A stretch of 64,000 bases of DNA from Litoribacillus peritrichatus (GTDB lineage Bacteria > Pseudomonadota > Gammaproteobacteria > Pseudomonadales > Litoribrevibacteraceae): assembly GCF_039537985.1 (NCBI RefSeq), contig NZ_BAABBN010000007.1:744001-808000 (forward strand), read 5' to 3'. A model generated the notes under the pieces. The model was not told where the DNA came from, made no database searches, and saw only the letters and a list, made by a program, of their open reading frames with translations. The position numbers were made by a program, and so were the translations under genes. Positions 6,766 to 14,254 of the stretch are shown piece by piece; the stretch's first letter is position 1, and each line of letters begins with the position of its first letter.

Positions 6766-9492
6766 ATGCACTACTCATTGGTTTTATTTCTCAGCTTTTT
6801 TCTTGTTGCCTGTGGAGGCGGCGGTGGCGGTTCCAGCAGTGGCGATGTGACCGTGATTCAGCCGTCCAACCCCGGCGGCGAAGGTGGCGGAGAAACCATC
6901 AATCCGATGGCGGCTGCGCTGGCCAGTGGCAATGTAGCGGACATGCCTGCTGATACCAACCTTGCTTACAATGAAGTCATTCGTATCGCCGATGAATATG
7001 AGACAAGTTATAAGACCGATTTAGAAACCTTTTATGGTAATTTGTCGATCAATTATCCAATTACCAACTGGTCTCAGTTTGTCTCCATTGAAGGGTGGGC
7101 GAGCGAGTTTAATAACCCATTGGTGATTGGTAACGGAGGACGGATTCACGCAACGTATGGTGAGATAAGTGACCAGCGTAATGCGGCCTTTGGCACTAAT
7201 ATTTTCGATAGAGCGCGCACAGGTGAAGAGCTGGAAAGCTACAGCCCAACCTTGGTTAATTTGGTTTCATGGCTGATCAGGTCGGACTTGTCTGATGCCA
7301 ATAACCGCGTGAGTATCAAGGTCGCGAACGTGACGACGGGTCAGTTCAATGGAATACGGGACTGGTTTGCTGCACAAACTGCAGACGTTACGATTACGCA
7401 TTGTAATGACGAAACTGCGATTAATAGCTGTGTGGATGCGTCCACCGACTTGTTGGTGGTAGCCTCCAATGCCAGCCCTTCTGAAGCCGATGCCTTGGTG
7501 AATACGGCATTACCTGCGGCGGCAGCGCAGGATGTGGCAGTGATTTATACCCACGTACATACCTGGAATACATCGGCTTATACTGATCCGATTCTTGAGT
7601 TCCTGGGTTATTACATGCAATCGCCTGGCAGCCCAGGTAACTTTTTTGTCGGTGATCAGGATCGACACGCCGTGTGGACCAATTACACGGAAATGTTTGA
7701 TGAGCAAGTGGCGATCAGTAGCCTGAACTTGGTGGCTCGTGATTTAGTCGCTCGCCTGCGTGATGGCAGTTTCAGTTACGACCTGCCAAATTGTTCTGAA
7801 AGCGATTGTGATAATGATGCACGTTATGCCGCTGAGTTGGCTGAGCCTTTAGCGCTGATCCGTAATCAGTTCAACTTACTGGATTCGACCAATACCAACA
7901 TTTTTAGCAGTGACAACAACACCATGCTCAAATTGATGGCTTTGTTAGGCGATCGACTTCGTGCGGGTGTCTCTTTGCCAATGGCCAAAGAAACCGCCAA
8001 CATTAATGATTGGTCGCGAGCGATGGTGGCAGATTTTACGGTGTATAACTCTCGGTTGGTGAATCCGGTTCAGGCCGATCTGGGTAACTTCAGCCGAACG
8101 GATTTCAGCCACATCACACCTGGCAATGTGAATATTAGCCTCACCAGTAAGCCGTATTTCAGAGCAACTGGTGTGTATGCCCTTCCGGGTCAGACCGTTC
8201 GGGTGACTCGTACCGATAACAACAATGCACTGGCTACCGAAGTGTTTGTGAATGCCATTCGTTCAGGTTCCAGTAAACCATTTACCGACAGGGAGTTTGA
8301 ACGCCCTAAGTATTTGCAAAGCACGTCTATGCCGATCGGAACGCGAGAAACCGTCACCTTTACTTCACCTTACGGCGGCCCGGTGTATATTCGTTTTGAC
8401 GCGCTTGATGTTGAGGCTCAGTTCAGTTTTGAAAACGTTGGCCAGCACCCGTATTGGAATGGCGTTGAAGATAACACCCGCTTTGCTCAGGCGATGAACG
8501 ACAACGACTACGACTGGGTGGTGGTGGCTTCTGAACACGTGGAAGTGCACTCCCGTTTTGACCTCATGCAAACGACTTTGTCTGATCCTTTAATGTCGAA
8601 CGCTGAAGACCTGACGCGCTTAATGCAAACTTTCACGCATGGCGATGTGTTTGCGTTGGCAGGCTTTACCGGCCCGGACATTCAAGTGACGGCGGAAGTT
8701 CAGAATTTCTCTACCGCACGCGGCATTCCCTTAACGAATCGTGATCGCGTACAGCATGGAATTATGGATCAATCGACCTGTGGTTACGGCTGTTCAGGTA
8801 ACCCGTACGATGCGTACTGGAATTTCTCACCGCTCGGTCACGGTGACTTGCACGAAATTGGTCACACCATCGAAGACGGCAAGTTCAAATTCGATGGCCG
8901 AGCAGGGCATGCCACCACCAACCCGTATTCTTATTACACCAAGCATCGTGCCTGGGTGGAAGAAGCCATAGAACCAAACTGCCAGAGCGTTAGTTTTGAT
9001 GAAATCCATACCCTGTTGCAAACCGCGCAAGGCGAGGCCGACCCGGATGCCTTCATGGCCGCTCAGGATATGAACGACTGGAACAAAGGCATAGCGTTAA
9101 TGATTCAGGTGTTGATGTCCGCTCAGAACGAAGGTGCGCTGACCGACGGTTGGCAGCTATACCCTATGCTGCACATTCTTGAACGTGAGTACGATCGTCT
9201 TCGTAGCAATGACGCAGATTGGAATGCGGGCCGAGCGACTGTAGGGTTCAGCACTTATGATCGTGCCGAGTTGGATGGAATCAGTAACAACGATTTTCTG
9301 TTGGTCACCATGAGCTTCATCCTGGGTTATAACTTGCAGGATTACCTTGAAATGTTTGGCCTGACTTTCACGGCCAAAGCCAGTGCCCAAGTGACAGCGG
9401 GCGGTTTCCCTGCCATGCCTCGTAATTATTTCCTACCGGCGAACAACGCGGATTTCTGTAAAACGCTGGCCCAACCGGTCGTTGCTTTTTAA
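6766..9492 (+). CDS. IMPa-like (M88-type) zinc metallopeptidase lipoprotein
   Basis: This 908-residue lipoprotein has a short signal with lipobox LVAC (lipidated Cys16), then a Gly/Ser linker. Its long mature part matches the Pseudomonas immunomodulating metalloprotease (IMPa) family in overall length and in the zinc motif 'HEIGH' (His696, Glu697, His700), which lies inside 'GHGDLHEIGHTIED'. IMPa-type enzymes are O-glycopeptidases that cut next to glycosylated Ser/Thr in mucin-like proteins. The N-terminal 450 residues correspond to the helical and accessory regions, and an 'FTHGD...AGFTGPDI' segment precedes the catalytic core. Outer-surface anchoring is inferred from the lipobox. A strong terminator follows, so the gene is monocistronic. 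It could help degrade host or algal glycoproteins. Confidence 0.85.
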   Translation: MHYSLVLFLSFFLVACGGGGGGSSSGDVTVIQPSNPGGEGGGETINPMAAALASGNVADMPADTNLAYNEVIRIADEYETSYKTDLETFYGNLSINYPITNWSQFVSIEGWASEFNNPLVIGNGGRIHATYGEISDQRNAAFGTNIFDRARTGEELESYSPTLVNLVSWLIRSDLSDANNRVSIKVANVTTGQFNGIRDWFAAQTADVTITHCNDETAINSCVDASTDLLVVASNASPSEADALVNTALPAAAAQDVAVIYTHVHTWNTSAYTDPILEFLGYYMQSPGSPGNFFVGDQDRHAVWTNYTEMFDEQVAISSLNLVARDLVARLRDGSFSYDLPNCSESDCDNDARYAAELAEPLALIRNQFNLLDSTNTNIFSSDNNTMLKLMALLGDRLRAGVSLPMAKETANINDWSRAMVADFTVYNSRLVNPVQADLGNFSRTDFSHITPGNVNISLTSKPYFRATGVYALPGQTVRVTRTDNNNALATEVFVNAIRSGSSKPFTDREFERPKYLQSTSMPIGTRETVTFTSPYGGPVYIRFDALDVEAQFSFENVGQHPYWNGVEDNTRFAQAMNDNDYDWVVVASEHVEVHSRFDLMQTTLSDPLMSNAEDLTRLMQTFTHGDVFALAGFTGPDIQVTAEVQNFSTARGIPLTNRDRVQHGIMDQSTCGYGCSGNPYDAYWNFSPLGHGDLHEIGHTIEDGKFKFDGRAGHATTNPYSYYTKHRAWVEEAIEPNCQSVSFDEIHTLLQTAQGEADPDAFMAAQDMNDWNKGIALMIQVLMSAQNEGALTDGWQLYPMLHILEREYDRLRSNDADWNAGRATVGFSTYDRAELDGISNNDFLLVTMSFILGYNLQDYLEMFGLTFTAKASAQVTAGGFPAMPRNYFLPANNADFCKTLAQPVVAF

Positions 9493-9508
9493 TAGACTGA
9501 TGCGTTCA

Positions 9509-9552
9509 CCACAAGAGCAAAACAATCAGTCGTTTTGCTCTTGTGGTTTTTT
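9509..9552 (+). terminator. Strong rho-independent terminator after the IMPa-like gene
   Basis: A 15-bp perfect inverted repeat (9509-9523 and 9532-9546) with an 8-base loop is followed by six T residues. Confidence 0.92.
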
Positions 9553-9651
9553 GGTTTGAGCGTTAGTGAATGTTGGTGGGTTGAAATGGTCTGATTAAAT
9601 TGAGGCAGTGTATAACAGGAGCAACATTTGTTATGTCTGCTCTGCTGACAA

Positions 9652-10212
9652 TCAGTTTTCTGTAATGCATATCCACTGAGAAAAACTAACATCCCCTTCA
9701 TTCACATCATGCTCTTGGACCACTTTAAATCCAGCGCTTAGTAGACCAGACAAAAACTCCTTTTTTGCTCCAGCGAGATTTGGCAAACCACCATCCTTTA
9801 CAACTACAAATAAGCCCGTAGGCTTGAGCACCCTTCTTACCTCTTTCAGACCTTTGGCCTGATCTTGCCAGTGATCATATGAATCGAAGGCAAGAACCAC
9901 ATCAGCAAAAGCATCATTAATGGGCAGCTTTTCAGCACTTCCTTCGTAATAGGTAATTCTGTCTTCTGCCAAATGGCCACATGTTTTTTCACGCGCAATT
10001 TCAACCATACGAGGAACTGGGTCAATCCCGATCAGAGTTCCCTTGGTAATTGTCTCAGACGCATGCCTCAACGCACATCCAGTACCACAGCCAATGTCAA
10101 CGACTGAGAAATCAACTTCCAACTTTAATGACTCTAAGCCGAGTTTGTTGGTAGCGTACTCACCATATTTTTCTGCATACCACTCGGCTGTTTCTGTATC
10201 CCATTTATTCAC
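9652..10212 (-). CDS. Class I SAM-dependent methyltransferase
   Basis: This 186-residue protein has the seven-strand methyltransferase fold. Motif I is 'VVDIGCGTGCALRHA' (about residue 38), with an acidic 'GIDPVPRMVEIAR' after strand 2, 'AFADVVLAFDSYDHW' as motif IV and 'VRRVLKPTGLF' as the post-II motif. It resembles the ubiquinone/menaquinone methyltransferase-like (Methyltransf_11) group, but the substrate cannot be inferred. It is convergent with the IMPa-like gene and has no co-directional neighbour. It begins a stretch of accessory-looking single genes. Confidence 0.8.
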   Translation of the reverse strand: MNKWDTETAEWYAEKYGEYATNKLGLESLKLEVDFSVVDIGCGTGCALRHASETITKGTLIGIDPVPRMVEIAREKTCGHLAEDRITYYEGSAEKLPINDAFADVVLAFDSYDHWQDQAKGLKEVRRVLKPTGLFVVVKDGGLPNLAGAKKEFLSGLLSAGFKVVQEHDVNEGDVSFSQWICITEN

Positions 10213-10601
10213 TCAACTTCTCCCTAAGGCATAGATATACTAACTTCTCCGCGAAAGAGTGCTGATCTCCGGTTCGTGGGTTAGAACGCTCATAGCCATA
10301 ATATAGTCTTTGAGACTATAAACAGAGGTCAGTTTAGGAACAATCTACGCTGACCTCATTAGATTCCGGCAGTGAGATATCTCCGGTTACCCGCTCATGT
10401 GCGTTTTACCGCGACCACTGAATAAGTGTGCCAGTCCGTAACAACCGTTAATAGTCATCAACCTCAAACGCTCTTGGATGAGAAAGTCCCTTTGGCTTGC
10501 CTGGCGTATGTGGGTTTGATGGGCGTCAGCAGTTCCTGTTGTCATGCTGGGGAATGAGAGCTATATTCATAATTAGCAAATATGAATATTGGAGGTGCAT
10601 C
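10213..10601. other. Non-coding interval with two inverted repeats
   Basis: No convincing gene lies here. Two dyads are visible. TATAGTC-TTTGA-GACTATA is at 10302-10320. GAGGTCAG (10325-10332) pairs with CTGACCTC (10350-10357) across a 17-base loop. The right end holds the toxin-antitoxin operator, described separately. Confidence 0.5.
10563..10589 (+). promoter_or_regulatory. Palindromic operator candidate for the ParDE-like operon
   Basis: Perfect 9-bp arms, ATATTCATA (10563-10571) and TATGAATAT (10581-10589), flank a 9-bp spacer. They sit immediately before the GGAGGT ribosome-binding site at 10591. ParD-type antitoxins with ribbon-helix-helix or related DNA-binding domains repress their own operons from such palindromes. 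Confidence 0.6.
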
Positions 10602-10850
10602 ATGGCGACTACCAGCTTAAGTCTTGGTGAACACTGGGAGGTGTTCATCAAAAATGAAATATCCAGTGGCCGTTACGGCTCAGCCAGTGAGGTGGTCCGG
10701 GATGCTTTACGCGCCATGGAGGAACGAAAAAGCAAACTGGAAGCCCTGCGTTCACATCTTGCTGAAGGGGCGACCCAAGCAAAAAACGGTGAATTTGTGG
10801 ATGATTTTTCTATGGATTCGCTTATCAACGACCTAGACGCTGAGTCCTGA
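10602..10850 (+). CDS. parD: ParD-like antitoxin of a type II toxin-antitoxin system
   Basis: The start is the ATG at 10602, six bases after a perfect GGAGGT; a longer frame from 10497 has no such signal. The 82-residue product shows the ParD pattern: 'TTSLSLGEHWEVFIKNEISS' followed by 'GRYGSASEVVRDALRAMEE', a ribbon-helix-helix type DNA-binding head. A charged C-terminal tail would wrap the toxin. The stop overlaps the toxin start by one base (TGATG), giving translational coupling. It should neutralise the following ParE-like toxin and repress the operon through the upstream palindrome. Confidence 0.88.
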   Translation: MATTSLSLGEHWEVFIKNEISSGRYGSASEVVRDALRAMEERKSKLEALRSHLAEGATQAKNGEFVDDFSMDSLINDLDAES

Positions 10851-11164
10851 TGACGCAAAAGCCTATCAGGAAGGTCAGAGTTACCCCTCGCGCCCGAGAT
10901 GATCTAAAAAATATCGGCCGTTACACGGAGCGCATATGGGGCAAGACCCAACGAAACAGTTATTTAAGCCGCATTGATGCAAGACTCCATTGGCTTGCTG
11001 AAAACCCTCAACTAGGCAAACACCGAACGGATCTCTGCGAAGGTTACTACCGTTTTCCCGAAGGGCAGCATGTGATTTTCTATCTGATTGGTAGCAGTGC
11101 CATTGATATCATCGGCGTTCTCCACAAGGAGATGGACGTTATCAGTTACTTCATGGAAGGTTGA
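10850..11164 (+). CDS. parE: ParE-like toxin of a type II toxin-antitoxin system
   Basis: This 104-residue member of the RelE/ParE superfamily has 'RVTPRARDDLKNIGRYTERI' near the start, the mid-protein 'LAENPQLGKHRTDLCEGYYR' and 'HVIFYLIGSSAIDIIGVLH' at the end. These are the usual ParE landmarks. ParE proteins poison DNA gyrase. Its ATG at 10850 overlaps the antitoxin stop by one base. Modules like this are commonly horizontally acquired and may stabilise the surrounding accessory DNA. Confidence 0.88.
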   Translation: MTQKPIRKVRVTPRARDDLKNIGRYTERIWGKTQRNSYLSRIDARLHWLAENPQLGKHRTDLCEGYYRFPEGQHVIFYLIGSSAIDIIGVLHKEMDVISYFMEG

Positions 11165-11364
11165 ATCGCGAACGACTTTTAGTATTGTAGCCGTAGGCTT
11201 GTCATGGGGATTTTTTGTAAATGCCCAAGCACATGCTTTTATGATTCTTCTGGTTGCAATACGGATAACCGGCACTAAGGAAACAGGTTTCCCTTCTGTG
11301 CCACCATAGTTGTCACGTTACTTACAATAAACAAGACAAATCAACGGAGTAGGGCAGTCGGCTG

Positions 11365-11814
11365 TTATTGCTTCCCGCTTTCACGAATCATTTTGTTAGC
11401 AAACACAGGTTGGCCATTATAATCTGTTAAAAACTCATCTGATACTTCAAAGCCGTAAGTCTTGTAGAGTTCTTTTGCCGGATAATTTGTCTTAGCCACA
11501 AATAAAGTGGCCCGGCCGTTTATCTGAGACAGGAGGAATTCCAGAATGGCTTTGCCAATTCCCTTTCCTCTTGCGCTAGGGCAAACAAATAGCGCTCTGA
11601 TTTCTGCTTCAAATATTGCGCCATAACCGAGGACGTTGCCGTCTTCATAGACGAATATCTCTGATTCCTTTAAAGCAGATAACCGCTTTTCATCGCTTTC
11701 GAGAGGAAGAAGCTCAAACGTCTTCTTCTCAAATCGGAGTTCATCCAATTTGGAACCGGAATAAATTTCTAAAACGTTTTGATAGTCTGTTTCGCAAAAG
11801 GCTCGAATTTTCAT
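11365..11814 (-). CDS. GNAT family N-acetyltransferase
   Basis: This 149-residue GNAT protein has the acetyl-CoA pyrophosphate-binding loop 'ARGKGIGKAILEFL' (motif A) and a motif B region, 'KELYKTYGFEVSDEF'. The preceding 'IRALFVCPSARG' strand is typical. The acceptor substrate is not predictable. It is single, flanked by more than 200 bp of non-coding DNA on both sides, and has no strong ribosome-binding site before the ATG at 11814. Confidence 0.82.
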   Translation of the reverse strand: MKIRAFCETDYQNVLEIYSGSKLDELRFEKKTFELLPLESDEKRLSALKESEIFVYEDGNVLGYGAIFEAEIRALFVCPSARGKGIGKAILEFLLSQINGRATLFVAKTNYPAKELYKTYGFEVSDEFLTDYNGQPVFANKMIRESGKQ

Positions 11815-11847
11815 GTATTGCCAGGTTCAATAGCTTCTATCATCAGG

Positions 11848-11887
11848 GAGTACTGCCTTTTGGTCGAGAGTACTGTCTTTCAGTCGA
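11848..11887. repeat. Two 20-bp direct repeats upstream of the GNAT gene
   Basis: Tandem copies of a 20-bp unit beginning GAGTACTG lie at 11848-11867 and 11868-11887, differing at three positions. They sit just upstream of the minus-strand GNAT gene. They could be a regulatory site or replication slippage. Confidence 0.6.
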
Positions 11888-12072
11888 TGAGTGAGTGTGG
11901 ATCAGTGAGTAAAGTCAAAGCCATAATACAGTTTTACGGGCCATCAATGGAACTCTGAACAGTGAAAAACGATAGTACAGTTTTTGACGGATTTGGTACT
12001 CATAAAGTACACATAAAAATCATCTGAGTTTTGAATGTAACCTGGTCGCTCTTTCTTTAACAGTTGAAAATG

Positions 12073-12100
12073 CTCCCCAACCTCACATGAGGTCGGGGAG
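12073..12100. terminator. GC-rich hairpin in the GNAT-DUF2938 interval
   Basis: CTCCCCAACCTC (from 12073) pairs with GAGGTCGGGGAG (to 12100), with one mismatch and a four-base loop. There is no long T tract, so termination is only likely for the minus-strand DUF2938 transcript. The rest of 11888-12221 shows no gene. Confidence 0.5.
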
Positions 12101-12221
12101 GTGCTGGATCTTTGTTGGCAATTATTTGTCCGCCCACTGAGTGAATGATAAGAATGCTGGGTGGTCGGTGTTCCATAAGATTCTCCGTTGTGACTTCAGG
12201 CTTTAAGGGTTAGGACATAGT

Positions 12222-12734
12222 TCAGAAATTTCCAAGTAAATTGATGGCCCATGCGGTGAAGTACAAGCCCGCTCCAAAGACGCTGTGGGTAAGTAAGCTT
12301 TTACTTCGGGCGATCATCGGCTTGGGTGTTTTGGACGCGGCAATCCCAAAGCCAAAACAGGGCTGCATGACGAAAAACGGAAAAACGACGGTTGCCATAC
12401 CAAACAGAAGCGCGGGTAAAAAGGTGGGAGAGACCAGCCAGTCCAAGCCGACGACAGAGACCAAACCTGCGGCAAAGATGATGCCTGTCAGATAATGGCT
12501 CAGCCAACCTAAAAAGCCTTCGAAACGAACGGGCGAGGTGTTTAAAATATTTTGGTGGAATAAGATTCCTTTAGGCATATGGGCCAGCCAGCGCCCAACT
12601 AAGGCATAATCTAGAGAAGGAATATTCCACAACCTTTTCAGTGCAAACGCCCATATATCCATCACCAACGTTGCGCCAATCCCCAGTAATAAAACCAGAA
12701 AAAAAGTGGTTGAAGTGTCAGTCAGTGCCAGCAT
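12222..12734 (-). CDS. DUF2938 family membrane protein
   Basis: This 170-residue protein has four membrane helices, an N-terminal 'GIGATLVMDIWAFALKRLW' and the conserved 'GRWLAHMPKG' and 'GWLSHYLTGIIFA' segments of DUF2938. Another conserved stretch is 'FGMATVVFPFFVMQPCFGFG'. The function of the family is unknown. It has a good purine-rich ribosome-binding site (AAAGGAGATAA) before the ATG at 12734. It stands alone. Confidence 0.8.
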   Translation of the reverse strand: MLALTDTSTTFFLVLLLGIGATLVMDIWAFALKRLWNIPSLDYALVGRWLAHMPKGILFHQNILNTSPVRFEGFLGWLSHYLTGIIFAAGLVSVVGLDWLVSPTFLPALLFGMATVVFPFFVMQPCFGFGIAASKTPKPMIARSKSLLTHSVFGAGLYFTAWAINLLGNF

Positions 12735-13120
12735 AAATTATCTCCTTTATACGTCGTAATCATTCTGTAAATGATGTTTAAGAAAGCGACTGGAGATAAG
12801 ATACAACTTCAAGTTAACTTTAAGTCAAGAGGGAGTTTGCTTCTTTTTTTAATCACTCTGGATGGATAGAGTGTTGGGTATTTATTCTAAAAAAGCTGAT
12901 CGTGATTTTTTATGTCGTTTTTTTGAATTCAAACCACGAAGGTTCAATCTCATATCAAAGCCACGGGTGGTACAGGATTCGATGGAAATACCTGAGGGTC
13001 ACTAGCTTTGTTGGGAGGTGAGTGTATGCGAGTGGATCAATGGGTTCTATCTTGAGTGGCATACCTTGTGCGGCCCAGTGTGAAAGTGAGGCTGGTGGCT
13101 TGATGCCTTGGGTTACCCGA
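12735..13120. other. AT-rich non-coding interval
   Basis: Apart from the ribosome-binding region of DUF2938, I see no gene here. A 67-codon minus frame (12955-13158) has no ribosome-binding site and overlaps the next gene. Its translation ends 'TLRYFHRILYHPWL', which could be a decayed repeat element, but I cannot identify it. Confidence 0.4.
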
Positions 13121-13453
13121 TTATATTTCATTGTTTTCGCAGAACTCCACAATTTCATTGACTAGAGATTCAGTCTGCTCATTTTTTGCCACAAATATTA
13201 GCCCTGACCATACATCCCATTCGATGCCGATACGCTTAGAACCTTTAAGACACGTTTGGAAAGCTTCATCCGGACCATTGATAGTAAAGCCAAAGGGAAA
13301 CAAGCTAAATTGTTTAACAATTTTTTTCTTAGCCGGTTTATATTGTTCATACAAATAATTAGGTATTTCGTACGTAAGTTGGCCTGAGTAGTTCCTTAGC
13401 AGAACTCCCTTTTTATACTTCTTGATAACTTCCGATTTATCTTCTGAATTCAT
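13121..13453 (-). CDS. Hypothetical protein
   Basis: This is a soluble, charged protein of about 110 residues. The ATG at 13453 is the simplest start; a GTG at 13468 in the same frame is possible, and neither has a clear ribosome-binding site. A notable segment is 'RIGIEWDVWSGLIFVAKNEQ'. It shows the feel of small immunity-like proteins found singly in accessory DNA, but I have no specific match. It lies between two non-coding stretches. Confidence 0.55.
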   Translation of the reverse strand: MNSEDKSEVIKKYKKGVLLRNYSGQLTYEIPNYLYEQYKPAKKKIVKQFSLFPFGFTINGPDEAFQTCLKGSKRIGIEWDVWSGLIFVAKNEQTESLVNEIVEFCENNEI

Positions 13454-13534
13454 GGTTAAAAAATCCACGTCAGGCTCTGCTGTTGGTAAAAGTGGAAGCG
13501 AGACAGGCGTTTTTCGGTCCTGTTGTAACTGCTT

Positions 13535-13720
13535 GTGTAGGCACGGTATGGGTACTAACTAATGAGGTGAAAGTCCTTTGTAGGAAGGACACCACCTGTA
13601 GTGATTATCCGGCTATTAGATGTTAACTTTAAGAGATTGGCAAGTGCTTGACTGTGGGGGCAGGACTAGAAAAGCCGTAAGTAAAAATGAGTGTTAATGA
13701 TCGGGCTGATCGTCCGAAAC
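13535..13720 (+). ncRNA. Structured stretch resembling group II intron domain I (fragment)
   Basis: The sequence contains GAGGTGAAAGTCCTTTGT and folds as nested stems: GGTG and CCACC enclose GTCCTT-TGTAGG-AAGGAC. GAGGTGAAAGTCC near a GTG-type 5' boundary and a 'TAACTAA' run is a pattern I know from domain I of bacterial group II introns. No reverse-transcriptase frame follows within the window, and I see no clear domain V. It would therefore be a degraded or truncated intron. The identification is tentative. Confidence 0.35.
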
Positions 13721-13752
13721 ATTATATGAGGCGTACTCAGGTAAAACCTGCC

Positions 13753-14043
13753 TTACGAAATGTTTTGGGTATAAGACGAAACTATCTTGTATTTTGTTTG
13801 CAAGCCATTTCGTACCACTGATATATAGTCACTGCCAATATCAATCTCTCTCCATTCAATACTAAAATCAGGAGCCTTTAATGTTACTGAAGTTGGAGTA
13901 TTAATCACTAGAGATAAGATTGGTGCACAAATCGCCCCACCTTTTACGCCGATAGTAGCTATTACATTAGTACCTGAAAACTTAAGATCTTCAATGTAAT
14001 TTTCATCGACTAGTGATACCTTGAGACCTTCTAGTTTATTCAC
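13753..14043 (-). CDS. Hypothetical protein
   Basis: This 96-residue protein starts at GTG 14043, with a weak AAGGGA sequence upstream. The product is beta-rich: alternating hydrophobic residues in 'NVIATIGVKGG' and 'DFSIEWREIDIGSDYISVV'. No signal peptide or membrane segment is present. I do not recognise the family. It lies beside the intron-like stretch in the accessory patch. Confidence 0.5.
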   Translation of the reverse strand: MNKLEGLKVSLVDENYIEDLKFSGTNVIATIGVKGGAICAPILSLVINTPTSVTLKAPDFSIEWREIDIGSDYISVVRNGLQTKYKIVSSYTQNIS

Positions 14044-14254
14044 AAAAATAATTTCCCTTAGGTTCGTTGACTCTTAATTCCATAAATCCGTTCGTACATT
14101 TATTTTCATGTTTTATGAACTATTTATTCATACTAACGGATACAAATCAATTGGATGTAGAGTGGGTGAATGAAGACATTTCAGGTTTATATCTGAACTG
14201 GAGGCGCTGACCATCACAGGCCAGCGTTCTGATAATGTTTGATAGGATTCCGGA

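Noticed and set aside
10497..10601. N-terminal extension of the ParD-like antitoxin
   Set aside because: It reads through the palindromic operator and ribosome-binding site. The ATG at 10602 is clearly the start.
12955..13158. Minus-strand 67-codon frame ending 'TLRYFHRILYHPWL'
   Set aside because: It overlaps the 3' end of a better gene, lacks a ribosome-binding site and starts inside its neighbour. It may be a decayed repeat but is not called as a gene.
9652..14043. Integron cassette array
   Set aside because: Mixed orientations and a toxin-antitoxin pair suggested it, but no attC-like sites with GTTRRRY core and inverse core were found between the genes, and no integrase is visible.
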